Assembly (NCBI RefSeq): GCF_029369745.1
Contig: NZ_CP120210.1
Coordinates: 4,898,001-4,962,000 of the forward strand
Length of the DNA stretch: 64,000 nt
Direction of reading: 5' to 3'
Source of the DNA: Amycolatopsis sp. QT-25
Lineage (GTDB): Bacteria > Actinomycetota > Actinomycetes > Mycobacteriales > Pseudonocardiaceae
In this document: one piece after another, positions 18,527 through 27,347 of the stretch
Position numbering within the stretch: the stretch's first letter is position 1
How the letters are laid out: each line of letters begins with the position of its first letter
Made by a program: the position numbers and the translations under genes
Notes under the pieces: model-generated
The model's input: the letters and a program-made list of their open reading frames with translations, nothing else
Database searches by the model: none
What the model was told of the DNA's origin: nothing

Positions 18527-20218
18527 ATGCCACGGCGTGAGCGTCCATTTGATACGGACGAAGATTCGATGTCACAGTTCGCCGGGGATCTGCGGCGGCT
18601 GCGCGAGAAGGCCGGAAGTCCGCCGTACCGGGAATTGAGCAAGCGAGCCCACTATTCGGCGAGCACGTTGTCCGACGCCGCCGGCGGGCGCAGATTGCCG
18701 ACTCTGGCCGTGACCTTGGCGTATGTCCGAGCATGCGACGGCGACGTCGCCGTCTGGGAAGAGCGCTGGCAGGAAACGGCCGCGACGAGCAAAGTGCCGT
18801 CGCCGGAAGAGACCGACGAGGAGATCCCCTATCCGGGGATCCAAGCGTTCAGCGCGCGGCAGGCCGGTTGTTTCTTCGGCCGCGAGGCCCTTGTCGACCA
18901 ATTGTCGCGCGAGCTCGCCGAACGACGGCTCGTCGCGGTGACCGGCCCCTCCGGCTCGGGCAAGTCGTCCTTGCTGGAAGCCGGGTTGATCGCGGATCCC
19001 GGCCGGGCCCGGATCGTTCTACGCCTCGTCCCTGGCCCGCGCCCGCTCCGTGAATGCGCGATCCAGCTGGCCGCGGTGACCGGCGGCTCGGCGCTCCGGC
19101 TGCATCAGGAGCTGACGGCGGATCCGGCGGGGCTGCATCTGCGCGTCCGTCAATTCCTGACCGGGCGGAGCCCGGAAGCGGAACTCCTGCTCGTGGTCGA
19201 CCGGTTCGAAGACATCTTCACCCGCTGCCGCGACGAAGACGAGCGAGAGTCCTTCGTAGCGGCGCTACTGCATGCCGTGCTGGAACCGGACAGCCGGCTC
19301 AGGCTCGTGCTCGGCGTGCGTTCCGACTTCACCGGTCGCTGCGGCAGGTATCCGGAGATCGCCGCGGCCGTGAGCGCCGGGCGCCGGGTCGACACCGGGC
19401 CGATGACGGCGGAGCAGCTGCGTTCGGCGCTGGTGCGCCCGGCGATCACCGCCGAACGCCGGCTGGAAGGCGCGCTGGTCGCCACGGTCATGGCCGAGGC
19501 GTCCGGCCAGCGCGGCGCTCTCCCGCTGGTCGCCCAGGCGATGCGCCGCACCTGGCAGCAAGGTCATGGTGCCACGCTCACCCTCGCCATGTATCGAGCG
19601 TCCGGTGGGATCTCGCGCGTTCTGGCGGACACCGCCGAGAAGGTCTTCAGTGAGCTCGACGAATTCCAGCGGCGCCAGGCTCGGGACGTGTTCCTCCGCC
19701 TGACCAGTCTGGGCCCGGCCGGTCACGACACCCGGCGGCGTCTCCCCGCGCATGAGCTCGACCCGGCAACCGGGGCGGTGGTCACCCGGCTGATCGACGC
19801 CCGCCTCGTGACCGCCGACATCGACGGCCTGGACCTCGCGCACGACGCGCTCATCAGAGATTGGCCGCGGCTGCGCCGTTGGCTCTCCACCGACCGAGAC
19901 GGCCTGCGTCTGCACCGGCGGCTGACCGAAGCCGCGGAGTTGTGGGACGGCGCGAATCGCGACCCGGCACCGCTCTACCGCGGTAGCCAGCTCGACGAGA
20001 CGACCGCGTTGGCCGGACGGATGATGCTGACCCACCGGGAACACAGTTTCCTGAACGCGAGCCTCCAAGCCCGCGAAGAGGAGGCCGCCCGGGCGCGTTC
20101 GTCCGCGCGGCGGTTCCGGCGGCTGACGGCCGCGATGGCGGTCGCGAGCGGGCTGGCCGCGGTCTCGGCCGCGCTGGCCGTGCGGGAGCGGAGACAGACC
20201 TCGGCACCATGCTGGTGA
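18527..20218 (+). CDS. HTH-STAND NTPase, C-terminal sensor domain missing
   Basis: This 563-residue protein has an N-terminal XRE-like helix-turn-helix (about 15-75, LRRLREKAG to AGGRRLPTL), then a STAND P-loop NTPase of the nSTAND1 type with GREALVDQL, Walker A GPSGSGKSSLL (about 140-150) and Walker B LLLVVDRFEDIF near 220. A winged-helix-like region and a hydrophobic segment (about 535-553, AAMAVASGLAAVSAALAV) follow. Relatives I know continue with several hundred residues of WD40 or similar repeats after this segment; here the frame ends with APCW. No beta-propeller sequence follows in any frame, so the repeat domain was deleted or this is a short form. Such proteins are signal-activated switches, some in defence or regulation. 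The start at 18527 is weakly supported. Confidence 0.82.
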   Translation: MPRRERPFDTDEDSMSQFAGDLRRLREKAGSPPYRELSKRAHYSASTLSDAAGGRRLPTLAVTLAYVRACDGDVAVWEERWQETAATSKVPSPEETDEEIPYPGIQAFSARQAGCFFGREALVDQLSRELAERRLVAVTGPSGSGKSSLLEAGLIADPGRARIVLRLVPGPRPLRECAIQLAAVTGGSALRLHQELTADPAGLHLRVRQFLTGRSPEAELLLVVDRFEDIFTRCRDEDERESFVAALLHAVLEPDSRLRLVLGVRSDFTGRCGRYPEIAAAVSAGRRVDTGPMTAEQLRSALVRPAITAERRLEGALVATVMAEASGQRGALPLVAQAMRRTWQQGHGATLTLAMYRASGGISRVLADTAEKVFSELDEFQRRQARDVFLRLTSLGPAGHDTRRRLPAHELDPATGAVVTRLIDARLVTADIDGLDLAHDALIRDWPRLRRWLSTDRDGLRLHRRLTEAAELWDGANRDPAPLYRGSQLDETTALAGRMMLTHREHSFLNASLQAREEEAARARSSARRFRRLTAAMAVASGLAAVSAALAVRERRQTSAPCW

Positions 20219-20521
20219 ACACCTTCCAGGGAGCGTTGTCGAGGAGTGAGTGAGAAGTGGCGCGCTGGAGGCGGAGCCGGGAGCGAACTCGCCGCAGGGC
20301 GCTGATCCGTGGCTTTCGCGACCGGAGCACCGGGCACGCGCTCAGAACCTCAGGGGCGGCGCGCACCACCGAGGCTCCGGCCACGCCACGTTCGGCTCAC
20401 CCTCGATTCAGGTACTGGGAGAAGACGCCCCACACGGGCTTCTTCAGTGAGACGCGCATGAGAGGCTTCAAGTTTCTCCGGCGGGGTACCCATGCGTTGC
20501 CACTCGGAACAGGAGGACACC
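20219..20521. other. Intergenic, nothing identified
   Basis: About 300 nt between the shortened STAND gene and the SRPBCC gene. I looked here for remains of WD40 repeats in all frames and saw none. The last 20 nt hold the ribosome binding site of the next gene. Confidence 0.5.
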
Positions 20522-20983
20522 GTGAGTGAAGTCAGTCGAGTCGTCGATGTGCCGCCGGACGCCGTTTTCGCCGTGCTCGCCGACGGCTGGTCGTATGCGG
20601 GTTGGGTCGTCGGCAGCTCCCACATCCGCGATGTCGACGAAGACTGGCCTGCTCTCGGTTCGCGGATCCACCACAGCGTCGGACCGTGGCCCTTCCACAT
20701 CCAGGACGTCACCATCGTGAAGGCCGTCGAACCCGGCGTTTCCCTGTCGCTGGAGGCGAGGGGCTGGCCGCTCGGCGCGGCGGCGATCGGGCTCACCCTG
20801 CTCCCCCACGGTGAAGGCAAGACCGAGGTCCGGATGCGGGAAAGCGTGCTGCGTGGTCCCGCCAAGGTGCTGCCCGAATCGGTTCAGGCGCTCGTCGCCA
20901 AACCGCGCAACACCGAGGCCCTCGCCCGCTTGGCCGATCTGGCGACCGGGAAGTACACCAACCGCAAGGGCGCTCAGCGGTAG
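20522..20983 (+). CDS. SRPBCC (START-like) family protein
   Basis: The 153-residue cytoplasmic protein has the pattern of polyketide cyclase/dehydrase or ligand-binding SRPBCC folds: SEVSRVVDVPPDAVFAVLAD at the start, a central stretch GWVVGSSHIRDVDEDWPALG, and a C-terminal helix. Members bind hydrophobic ligands. The GTG at 20522 has AGGAGG 5-7 nt upstream. Its 3' end overlaps by 10 bp the end of the convergent FAD oxidoreductase gene (20974). In actinomycetes this type of gene often sits beside FAD-dependent carotenoid-type oxidoreductases, but a shared role here is only inference. Confidence 0.85.
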   Translation: MSEVSRVVDVPPDAVFAVLADGWSYAGWVVGSSHIRDVDEDWPALGSRIHHSVGPWPFHIQDVTIVKAVEPGVSLSLEARGWPLGAAAIGLTLLPHGEGKTEVRMRESVLRGPAKVLPESVQALVAKPRNTEALARLADLATGKYTNRKGAQR

Positions 20984-22566
20984 ACCGCCCGGTTGGCCGC
21001 GGCGATCACCGCCGCGTAGCCCTTGCCGAGCATTCCCGCCCTGGCCAGCGCGGCGCGGGCCGCGTTGGCGCCAGGGCCGCCGTGGACAGCGCCTCCCGGA
21101 TGGGCCGACGCGCCCGCGAGGAACAGGCGGTCCACCGGAGTGTCCGCGCGGCCGAGGCCGGGGACGGGGCGGAAGAACAACTGCTGGTGGATGGCCGTGG
21201 TCCCGCCGCTGATCGCACCTCCGACCAGCCCGGGATCGTGGGCCGCCAGTTCGAGCGGGCCTTGCACGTACCGGCCCTGGATGAGGTCGGTGAACCCCGG
21301 CGCGTTCGCCTCGACCGTCTCTTCGATCCGGGTGACCTGCCGGTCGAGCGCCTCACGGTTCTCCATCAGGCCGCGGGGGACATGGCTGTACGCCCAGGCC
21401 GATTCGGTGCCCGGCGGCGAGCGGTGCGGATCGCTCGTCGTCATCTGCCCGAACAGGAGGAACGGATTCCGCGGGCTCCGGCCGCGGACCAGGTCACCGC
21501 CGAACTCCGACAAACCGTCCAAGTCCGCGCCGAGGTGGATGGTGCCCGCGCCGCGAGCGCCTTCGGCCGTCCACGGGACGGGGCCGGAAAGCGCCCAGTC
21601 CACCTTCACCGTGGCACTGTCCCACTGGAACCGGCCGAGATCGGTGATCAGCCGCGAGGGAAGCCAATCCCGTGAGACCAGCTCGCCGTACAACGTCGGT
21701 GCCGGGACGTCCGCGAGCACCGCCTTGCGCGCCCGGATCGGGTTGCCGTCGCCGTCTCGCACGCCCATCGCCCGGCCGCCCGCTACGAGCACTTCGGTGG
21801 CGGGACAATGACACCGGACCTCACCACCGCGGGCGGCGAGCCGTCGCACCAGTGCCGCGATCAGCTCCCCGGCGCCGCCGGCCGGTACGGGGAAGCCGAC
21901 GTCCTGTCCGGTCATCGCGAGCAGCCAGCCGAAGACCGCGCTGCCCGCGTTGTCGACGGAGATGTCGCTGTGCGCGGCGTTCCCGGCCAGCAGCAACCGA
22001 GCGCCCTCACCGGCGAACTGCTCCTCCCCCAACCGGCGAGCGGGCAACGTGAGCATTCGAGCCAGTCGCAGCGCCTCGGCGGTCCCCGTTCGCCGCAACA
22101 GCCGCACGGCCGGGCGCACCGGCGGGAACGGCGTGAACAACGCGTTCAGCAGCGGCTCGCGGATGTCCTGCCACTGCGCGAACAAGCTCCGCCACGCGGC
22201 GCCGTCTCCCCGCGCGAATTCGTCGGCCGACGCCGCCGTCCGCTCGATGTCCCGGGAGAGCACCACGCACCGATCGTCGGGCAGCACGTGCGCGAGCACT
22301 TCGGGAGCGTGCCGCCAGCTCAACCCGTACTCCTCGAGCCCCAGTCCCCGCATCACCGGCGATACCGCGGTGAGGGGGAAGAACGCACTGCAGAGGTCGT
22401 TCCGGAATCCGGGCGCGGTGACTTCGTCGGTCCGCACCGCGCCGCCCGGTTTTTCCGCCTGCTCCAGCACCAGTACCGACCAGCCGGCGTCGGCCAGGAG
22501 GTTCGCCGCGACCAGGCCGTTGTGGCCGGCGCCGATCACGACCGCGTCGAAGACTTCCGTGCTCAT
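20974..22566 (-). CDS. NAD(P)/FAD-dependent oxidoreductase, phytoene dehydrogenase-like
   Basis: The 530-residue flavoprotein has the N-terminal dinucleotide-binding motif VIGAGHNGLVAANLLADAG (about 9-27), then an acidic VLEQAEKPGGAVRT, and a C-terminal FAD motif region (LFLAGASAHPGGAVHGGPG). It belongs to the broad phytoene-desaturase/PYROXD2-like group, whose members oxidise polyenes or other hydrophobic substrates. It is the last gene of a five-gene minus-strand run (regulator, Rieske, FAD enzyme, epimerase-like, this gene), 16 nt after the previous stop. ATG 22566 has GGGAGG 6 nt upstream. The substrate is unknown; context suggests carotenoid tailoring. Confidence 0.85.
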   Translation of the reverse strand: MSTEVFDAVVIGAGHNGLVAANLLADAGWSVLVLEQAEKPGGAVRTDEVTAPGFRNDLCSAFFPLTAVSPVMRGLGLEEYGLSWRHAPEVLAHVLPDDRCVVLSRDIERTAASADEFARGDGAAWRSLFAQWQDIREPLLNALFTPFPPVRPAVRLLRRTGTAEALRLARMLTLPARRLGEEQFAGEGARLLLAGNAAHSDISVDNAGSAVFGWLLAMTGQDVGFPVPAGGAGELIAALVRRLAARGGEVRCHCPATEVLVAGGRAMGVRDGDGNPIRARKAVLADVPAPTLYGELVSRDWLPSRLITDLGRFQWDSATVKVDWALSGPVPWTAEGARGAGTIHLGADLDGLSEFGGDLVRGRSPRNPFLLFGQMTTSDPHRSPPGTESAWAYSHVPRGLMENREALDRQVTRIEETVEANAPGFTDLIQGRYVQGPLELAAHDPGLVGGAISGGTTAIHQQLFFRPVPGLGRADTPVDRLFLAGASAHPGGAVHGGPGANAARAALARAGMLGKGYAAVIAAANRAVYR

Positions 22567-22582
22567 CCGAGCCTCCCGATCG

Positions 22583-23659
22583 TCAGGCTTGCGATTGGTG
22601 GCTGGGCTTGCCACGGGCGAGCGAGCGTAGCCGGGTCAGGAGACCGTGCCCCCGCGGCGGGGCGAGCGGCGGGCTCGCGGCGCCTTCACCCGACCGGAGT
22701 CCGGCGATCAGTTCCGCGACCACACTGGCGGCGTCGTACCGAGGGTGCCAGCCCAGCGCGGTCTCGGCGAGCGAGGTGTCCATGAGCGGCGTCCTGTCGG
22801 CGAGATCGAGCCAACCGGGATGCATCGGTAACGCGCCCGTCCGCCAGGCGGCGTGCGCGGCCACGCGGACGAGTGATCGCGGCGCCGGGACACGGATCCC
22901 TCCGAGGAGACCGGCCAGCGCGTCGGCGGTGAGCACACCGGGGGCGGCGAGATTCACCGCTCCGGTGAATCTCTGCTCGAGCACCAGCCGGATCGCTTCG
23001 GCGACGTCGGCGCTGTGCACCGCCTGAGCCCGCAGGTCCGCCCACAGCGGGAGAGGCAGCCATTGCCTGCCCACCACGCCGGCGGGAACGGCCGGGCCCA
23101 GCAGCCAGCGCTCGAACTCCCCCGCCGCTTGCCGCTGCAGGATGGCGCACGGCCGCAACCTCGCCACCCCGGTCTCCGGATGGGTCTCCTCGAACCGGTC
23201 GAGCAAGACTTCCAGCGCGGCTTTGCCCCGGCTGTACGCACTGGTCGCGATGCCGTCGCACGGCCAATCCTCGGTGACCTTCTCCCACCGTGGCGCCGGC
23301 CCGTAGGCGGCGACGGAGGACAGGACGACCAGATGCGGTACCCCGGCCGCCGCCACCGCGGCGAGCACGTTGCGGGTGCCGTGGTCGTTGGTCCGCCACA
23401 TCGGCGGATCCCCGCGCTCCGGTGAAATCGCCCAAGCGAGATGGACGACCGCGTCCGCTCCCTCCACCAGCTCGGTCAGCTTCGCGCGGCCGACGTCGTC
23501 CCCCAGGTCCAGGGCCGACCAGCCCGCCGCGCGATACGGCACGGCCGTGGTGTCGGGCAGCCTTCTCGCCACGCCGATCAGGTCGTCTTCGCCGGGTTCG
23601 AGGGCGTGGAGCAACGCCGTCCCGACGTTTCCGGTCGCCCCGGTGATCACAATCCGCAC
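22583..23659 (-). CDS. NAD-dependent epimerase/dehydratase family protein (extended SDR)
   Basis: The 358-residue protein opens with the Rossmann glycine motif VITGATGNVGTALL (residues 4-17). It has the downstream VVHLAWAISP and the catalytic YxxxK as AYSRGKAALE, with the preceding SSVAAYG. The C-terminal 70 residues are less typical and Pro/Arg-rich. The start is GTG 23659. It lies 52 nt downstream of the FAD gene at 23712 and 16 nt upstream of the next. Short relatives of this type accompany carotenoid loci in actinomycetes (my recollection); the substrate is not evident. Confidence 0.85.
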   Translation of the reverse strand: MRIVITGATGNVGTALLHALEPGEDDLIGVARRLPDTTAVPYRAAGWSALDLGDDVGRAKLTELVEGADAVVHLAWAISPERGDPPMWRTNDHGTRNVLAAVAAAGVPHLVVLSSVAAYGPAPRWEKVTEDWPCDGIATSAYSRGKAALEVLLDRFEETHPETGVARLRPCAILQRQAAGEFERWLLGPAVPAGVVGRQWLPLPLWADLRAQAVHSADVAEAIRLVLEQRFTGAVNLAAPGVLTADALAGLLGGIRVPAPRSLVRVAAHAAWRTGALPMHPGWLDLADRTPLMDTSLAETALGWHPRYDAASVVAELIAGLRSGEGAASPPLAPPRGHGLLTRLRSLARGKPSHQSQA

Positions 23660-23711
23660 AGTCTGCGCTTACCCGGCCCGGTGAGCGCGGAAACGTCTCC
23701 CGGCGAACCGG

Positions 23712-24945
23712 TCAGCCCGACGCGAGGTCGCTTCGCACGGTTCGGGCAGTCCGGCCGCCGGACGCCAGCGCGCCTTGCAGTGAGCTGGTGTCCCGGTGAT
23801 CGCCGCAGACGTAAAGCCTTTCGCCGAAACGGATTTCGCGGCGAATCCGATGCGGCGCCGTCATGGACGGCAGCGCGTGAGGGATCTCGTAGCGACCGGC
23901 CAGCGGCCATCGGGACGCGTCGGCGCGATACATCCGGCCCAGTGCCCGCCGCACGTCCGCCTCGTCGAGCGGCGTGAGCGCCGAGGCACTGACGAGAGCG
24001 GCGCCGTCCGGGGCGTAGGTGGGACATACCTCGCTGAGCACGGCGGTGTTGAGGATCGGCCCGCCCCCGGCCGTCGATCATGATGACCGGCTCCCGCAAC
24101 GGTGACCGCGGCGGCGTGAAGTACCACGTCGTGACGCTGTTCCAGCGTGGTTCCGGGACCTTTTCGACAAGCCGCGCGGCGGTGGTCCCGTCCGTGGCGA
24201 CGACGACCGCTCGCGCGTTCCAGACGTCTCCGCCGGAGGTGCGGACCCGGCCGCCTTCGATCTTTTCGACCGGAGAACCGGTCCGCACGGCGGAAACGGG
24301 CAGCGTCCGTGCGAGCTGTCTCGGCAGTTCTCCCATGCCCAGCGCGGGCAGCGAAGGCGCGGACCGGAGAAAGCTTCGCCACACCAGCCGGAAGAACCGC
24401 GAAGAGGTATTCAAGCCGGCTTCCAGGAACACCCCGGACAGGAACGGGCGGAGCACGGTGTCAACGGCCCGGTCCGACAGCCCGGTCCGGCGCAGTTCGT
24501 CGGCGGTCGTGCCGTCGTCGCCCTGGACGATCGACCGAGCCGGGCCGGCGGCGACGCGGGCGCTCAGCGCGCCGAGCGCGGCCAGATCCTTGGCCGAAAG
24601 GTAGCGCCGTGCCGCGATGTCGCGCAGCGCCTTGGGCGTGTCGAGGGGATTTCCGAGCAGGCTCGTGCGCTCGTCGTCGGAAACCCGGACCGCGCGCCAG
24701 AATTTGCCCAGCCGCAGCGCGTCGACGTCGACCAGGCGCTGGATGGCGGGATAAGCGGGATTGAGGATCTGGAAGCCGCGGTCCAGCCGGAAACCGTCGA
24801 CGACGTCGGTGCGCACCCTGCCGCCGACCTCGTCCCCGGCTTCGAGGAGCACGCAGGCGATCCCGGCCCGGTGAAGGTGCAGTGCCGCGGCGAGACCGGC
24901 GAGCCCCGCGCCCACGATCACGACGTCGGTCTCATGCCCGGCCAT
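23712..24945 (-). pseudogene. FAD-dependent oxidoreductase with a frameshift in a C5 run
   Basis: The N-terminal part is a typical flavoprotein: VVIVGAGLAGLAAALHLHRA at residues 8-27, then GGRVRTD and DRGFQILNPAYP. It resembles the amine-oxidase/phytoene-desaturase superfamily. Around 24064-24068 (C5 on the plus strand) the frame breaks after MIDGRG. Removing one base restores GGPILNTAVLSEVCP and a good C-terminus with the FAD motif YVCGDHRDTSSLQGALASG, stopping at 23712. The restored protein would be 410 residues. As read, it ends with about 110 residues of nonsense at 23647. ATG 24945 overlaps the Rieske gene stop by 14 bp. The cause could be a real mutation or a homopolymer sequencing error. 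Confidence 0.8.
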
Positions 24946-25960
24946 CGGCGACGTCTCCCGCTCGCAAGGCGTAGCGCCGCTCGGCGTAGGCGAGGTCGTC
25001 CCGCCAGAGACGTGTGGACGCACGGCGCATCAGAGGTCGCAAAGCGGGTGCGATCCGGGTGGCCTTGGCGAATCCGGGCCGGTCGGAGGTGGCGATCGTC
25101 GCCTCGATCACGGCGGTGCGCGGCCGTCCGTCGGGGCCGTTCCCGAGCGGGGTGGCGTGGGTCTCGACCACGCTGCCCGCGCCTTCGCCGTCGACGATGG
25201 TCATCAGCACCGTGCGGGGCTCGGGGCAGGTGAACTCGGCGATCACCGGCACCCCCAGTTTCCCGGCGAGCCGGAAGGTCACTTCGACGACGAACTTGTC
25301 CTCGGCGTCGGTGACGTCGTTCCCCTGCGGAGCCGAGAGAACCTTCAACCGGGTGAACGAGTACGGATGGAACCACGCGCCGTGCCAAGGATCGAGCCGG
25401 TTCGCGACGACGTCCACCGGTTCGCAGGTGCCGGTCAGCGTCGCGACCGCGTCGATGGCGCCGTCGCCTCGCGGCCGGACCGGCACGATCGGCCGCTCCG
25501 TGGGGCTTTCGCCACCGAAGCGGTCGAGGCGAACCCAGGCGAGCACTCCGTCGTCATAGGACGGCAGCGGTGACCAGCCCGGTCGCCCGGGCCCGATCCG
25601 CATTCCGTGCCACCGGCAGACCAACTCTCCACAATGGACACGAGCCTGTTCGAGCGGGGCACCGAGATGCGGGCAGGCACCGGGGCCGATGACCAGGTCA
25701 CCGTCCGGACCATGCCAGGCCACCAGTTCCCGGCCACCGGCGCGCAGACCCCGTGGCTGATCCGCGCCGATCTCCCGACTGGCCGCGACGACGAACCAGT
25801 TGCCCGCCGGACGCGCGTCGGCGCGTTTGACCGCGGCGTCGATCAGCGCGGGGCCGCAGTCGCGGTAAGTCGGTTCCTGCCGGGCCCAAGCCGGTTCCCG
25901 GAACGGCTGGACCGGCCATTTCGCCGGCCAGCGCTCGACCACCTGCCGCCTGAGATCCAC
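24932..25960 (-). CDS. Rieske [2Fe-2S] protein with DUF5914/CruH-like C-terminal domain
   Basis: The 342-residue protein has a Rieske cluster motif, CPHLGAPL followed by CRWHGMRIGP (C-x-H and C-x2-H), at about 130-155. A C-terminal part with VANRLDPWHGAWFHPYSF fits the DUF5914 type. In cyanobacteria CruH, also a Rieske protein, oxidises the methyl group of aromatic chi-ring carotenoids to the carboxylate of synechoxanthin; this gene may do similar ring oxidation. GTG 25960 has AGGAGG 7 nt upstream and beats an in-frame TTG at 26038 or ATG at 26011. It lies between the MerR regulator (82-nt gap) and the frameshifted FAD gene, which its 3' end overlaps. Confidence 0.82.
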   Translation of the reverse strand: MDLRRQVVERWPAKWPVQPFREPAWARQEPTYRDCGPALIDAAVKRADARPAGNWFVVAASREIGADQPRGLRAGGRELVAWHGPDGDLVIGPGACPHLGAPLEQARVHCGELVCRWHGMRIGPGRPGWSPLPSYDDGVLAWVRLDRFGGESPTERPIVPVRPRGDGAIDAVATLTGTCEPVDVVANRLDPWHGAWFHPYSFTRLKVLSAPQGNDVTDAEDKFVVEVTFRLAGKLGVPVIAEFTCPEPRTVLMTIVDGEGAGSVVETHATPLGNGPDGRPRTAVIEATIATSDRPGFAKATRIAPALRPLMRRASTRLWRDDLAYAERRYALRAGDVADGRA

Positions 25961-26042
25961 CGGAAATCCTCCTGCCGCGTGCTCCAGCCGAATCGATCCG
26001 TGCCCCGCCATCCTCAGGCACTTGAAGCGATCCCGCAACGGT

Positions 26043-26978
26043 TCAGGCTTTGAAGCAGGCGGCCGCGAGATCGAGCGCGGCGGTCAGCTCGTTCACCCAG
26101 GGGGCGCCGCGAACGTCGAGTCCTTCCCAGCCGGGGCCGGCGACGACGACCTCGGACCCCTGCCGTCGCAGACGCTCACCCAGCAGGACGTCGACGGTAC
26201 TGGCGGACATCGACCACAGCACCACCAGGACCGGAGCCAGTTTCGACGTCAGGCCCGCCAAGGTCTCCGCGGGCACCATCTCACCGAGGTAGACGGCGGG
26301 GACACCGTTCTCCGCCAGCGCCGCGCGGAGCACCTCGACCGGCAGACCGTGCCGCTCCTCCGGGCAACAGGCGATGAGCACGCCGCGTTCGGACGGTGCG
26401 GTGGTGAATCGGGCGGCGTAGCGTTGCAGCGCCAGGGAAACCTCGGTGGTGAGCGCCCATTCCGACTCGAAGCACACCTCCCCCCGGGACCAGCGGCCCC
26501 CGAGGCCGCGCAGGATCGGGCACAACACGTCGGCCCACGTCGCCGCCGCGCCGATCGCGTCGAGGGTCTCGTCCAGCAGCGCCGCGATGGAGGTGAGCTG
26601 GAGGTCTTCCGCGGCCTGCTCGAGTTCGCCCACCAGCCTGTCGACGGGTACGTCCGGGACCGTCTCACCGGGACCGGAGAACGCCGTCGCGGCCGCCTCG
26701 CGGGCGGGGATCCCCCGGTCGATCAGCCGCTGCATGTACTGCAGCCGCCGAACATCCGCGTCCGAGTAGCGGCGATGACGCCCGCCTGCCCGGATGGTGG
26801 GGCCGACCCCGTAACGCGAATCCCACGTCCGGAGCGTGACCGGCGAGACGCCCAGCATCTCGGCGACCTTGCCGGGGGTCCACGAACCACCGGTTCGGGG
26901 GCCGCCAAGGCCGCTCATCTCGTCGACGTCCATCCGCTCCACATTTCCGGTGCCGGTGCCCGCTCGGAGGGCCATCAC
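26043..26978 (-). CDS. MerR-type regulator with B12-binding-like domain (CarH/LitR family)
   Basis: The 311-residue protein has an N-terminal MerR helix-turn-helix (about 32-100: TPGKVAEMLGVSPVTLRTWD, GRHRRYSDADV), a helical middle domain and a C-terminal Rossmann-like domain. This matches CarH/LitR, adenosylcobalamin light sensors that repress carotenoid genes in the dark. Two changes are visible: the middle-domain Glu-His pair expected near ESEWALTTE is not obvious, and the lower-ligand motif reads EERHGLP where E/DxHxxG is usual, though its His is kept. B12 binding is therefore likely but not assured. It is divergent from crtE. The start at 26978 has no clear ribosome binding site; ATG 26933 is an alternative. 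Confidence 0.85.
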   Translation of the reverse strand: MMALRAGTGTGNVERMDVDEMSGLGGPRTGGSWTPGKVAEMLGVSPVTLRTWDSRYGVGPTIRAGGRHRRYSDADVRRLQYMQRLIDRGIPAREAAATAFSGPGETVPDVPVDRLVGELEQAAEDLQLTSIAALLDETLDAIGAAATWADVLCPILRGLGGRWSRGEVCFESEWALTTEVSLALQRYAARFTTAPSERGVLIACCPEERHGLPVEVLRAALAENGVPAVYLGEMVPAETLAGLTSKLAPVLVVLWSMSASTVDVLLGERLRRQGSEVVVAGPGWEGLDVRGAPWVNELTAALDLAAACFKA

Positions 26979-27347
26979 TGCGGGCAGCTTACGAGGTCAC
27001 CGGACGTGATCAGGCGCATACCGTCACCTGAACGAAGGAACGCCCGGCGGCGCCGTGGCGGGCCCGGGAAGGGACCGGTCCACGCCAAGCGCCGCCGGGC
27101 GTCCGGAGCCGGGCGCGAGGGGCGCCGGGCTCCTGAGGGTGGCGGGGACCGGGCCACTCTCGTCTCACGAGACGGTCTTCTGCGATCCGGGTTTGAGCCG
27201 GGAAATCGCGGGAAACCCCGAGACTTCCTTGTCTCTACGACCGACACCGCTCGAGTTGCGGGCGCGCCGCCGGATCTAGTAGACAAGGTACACCAAGCGT
27301 GAAACGATTATGAAACGAAATCACCGGATCGGCGGAGGGAAGGGCGG
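26979..27347. promoter_or_regulatory. Divergent promoter region between merR-type gene and crtE
   Basis: This gap of 369 nt must hold promoters for both carotenoid transcripts. CTTGTCT (27228-27234) and AGACAAG (27281-27287) form an inverted pair. The stretch 27275-27320 is locally A/T-richer (CTAGTAGACAAGGTACACC, then GTGAAACGATTATGAAACG). These are candidate regulator or sigma-factor sites; no consensus is matched with confidence. Confidence 0.45.

Noticed and set aside
22646..22831. Short plus-strand frame in the epimerase gene
   Set aside because: Arg-rich antisense shadow.
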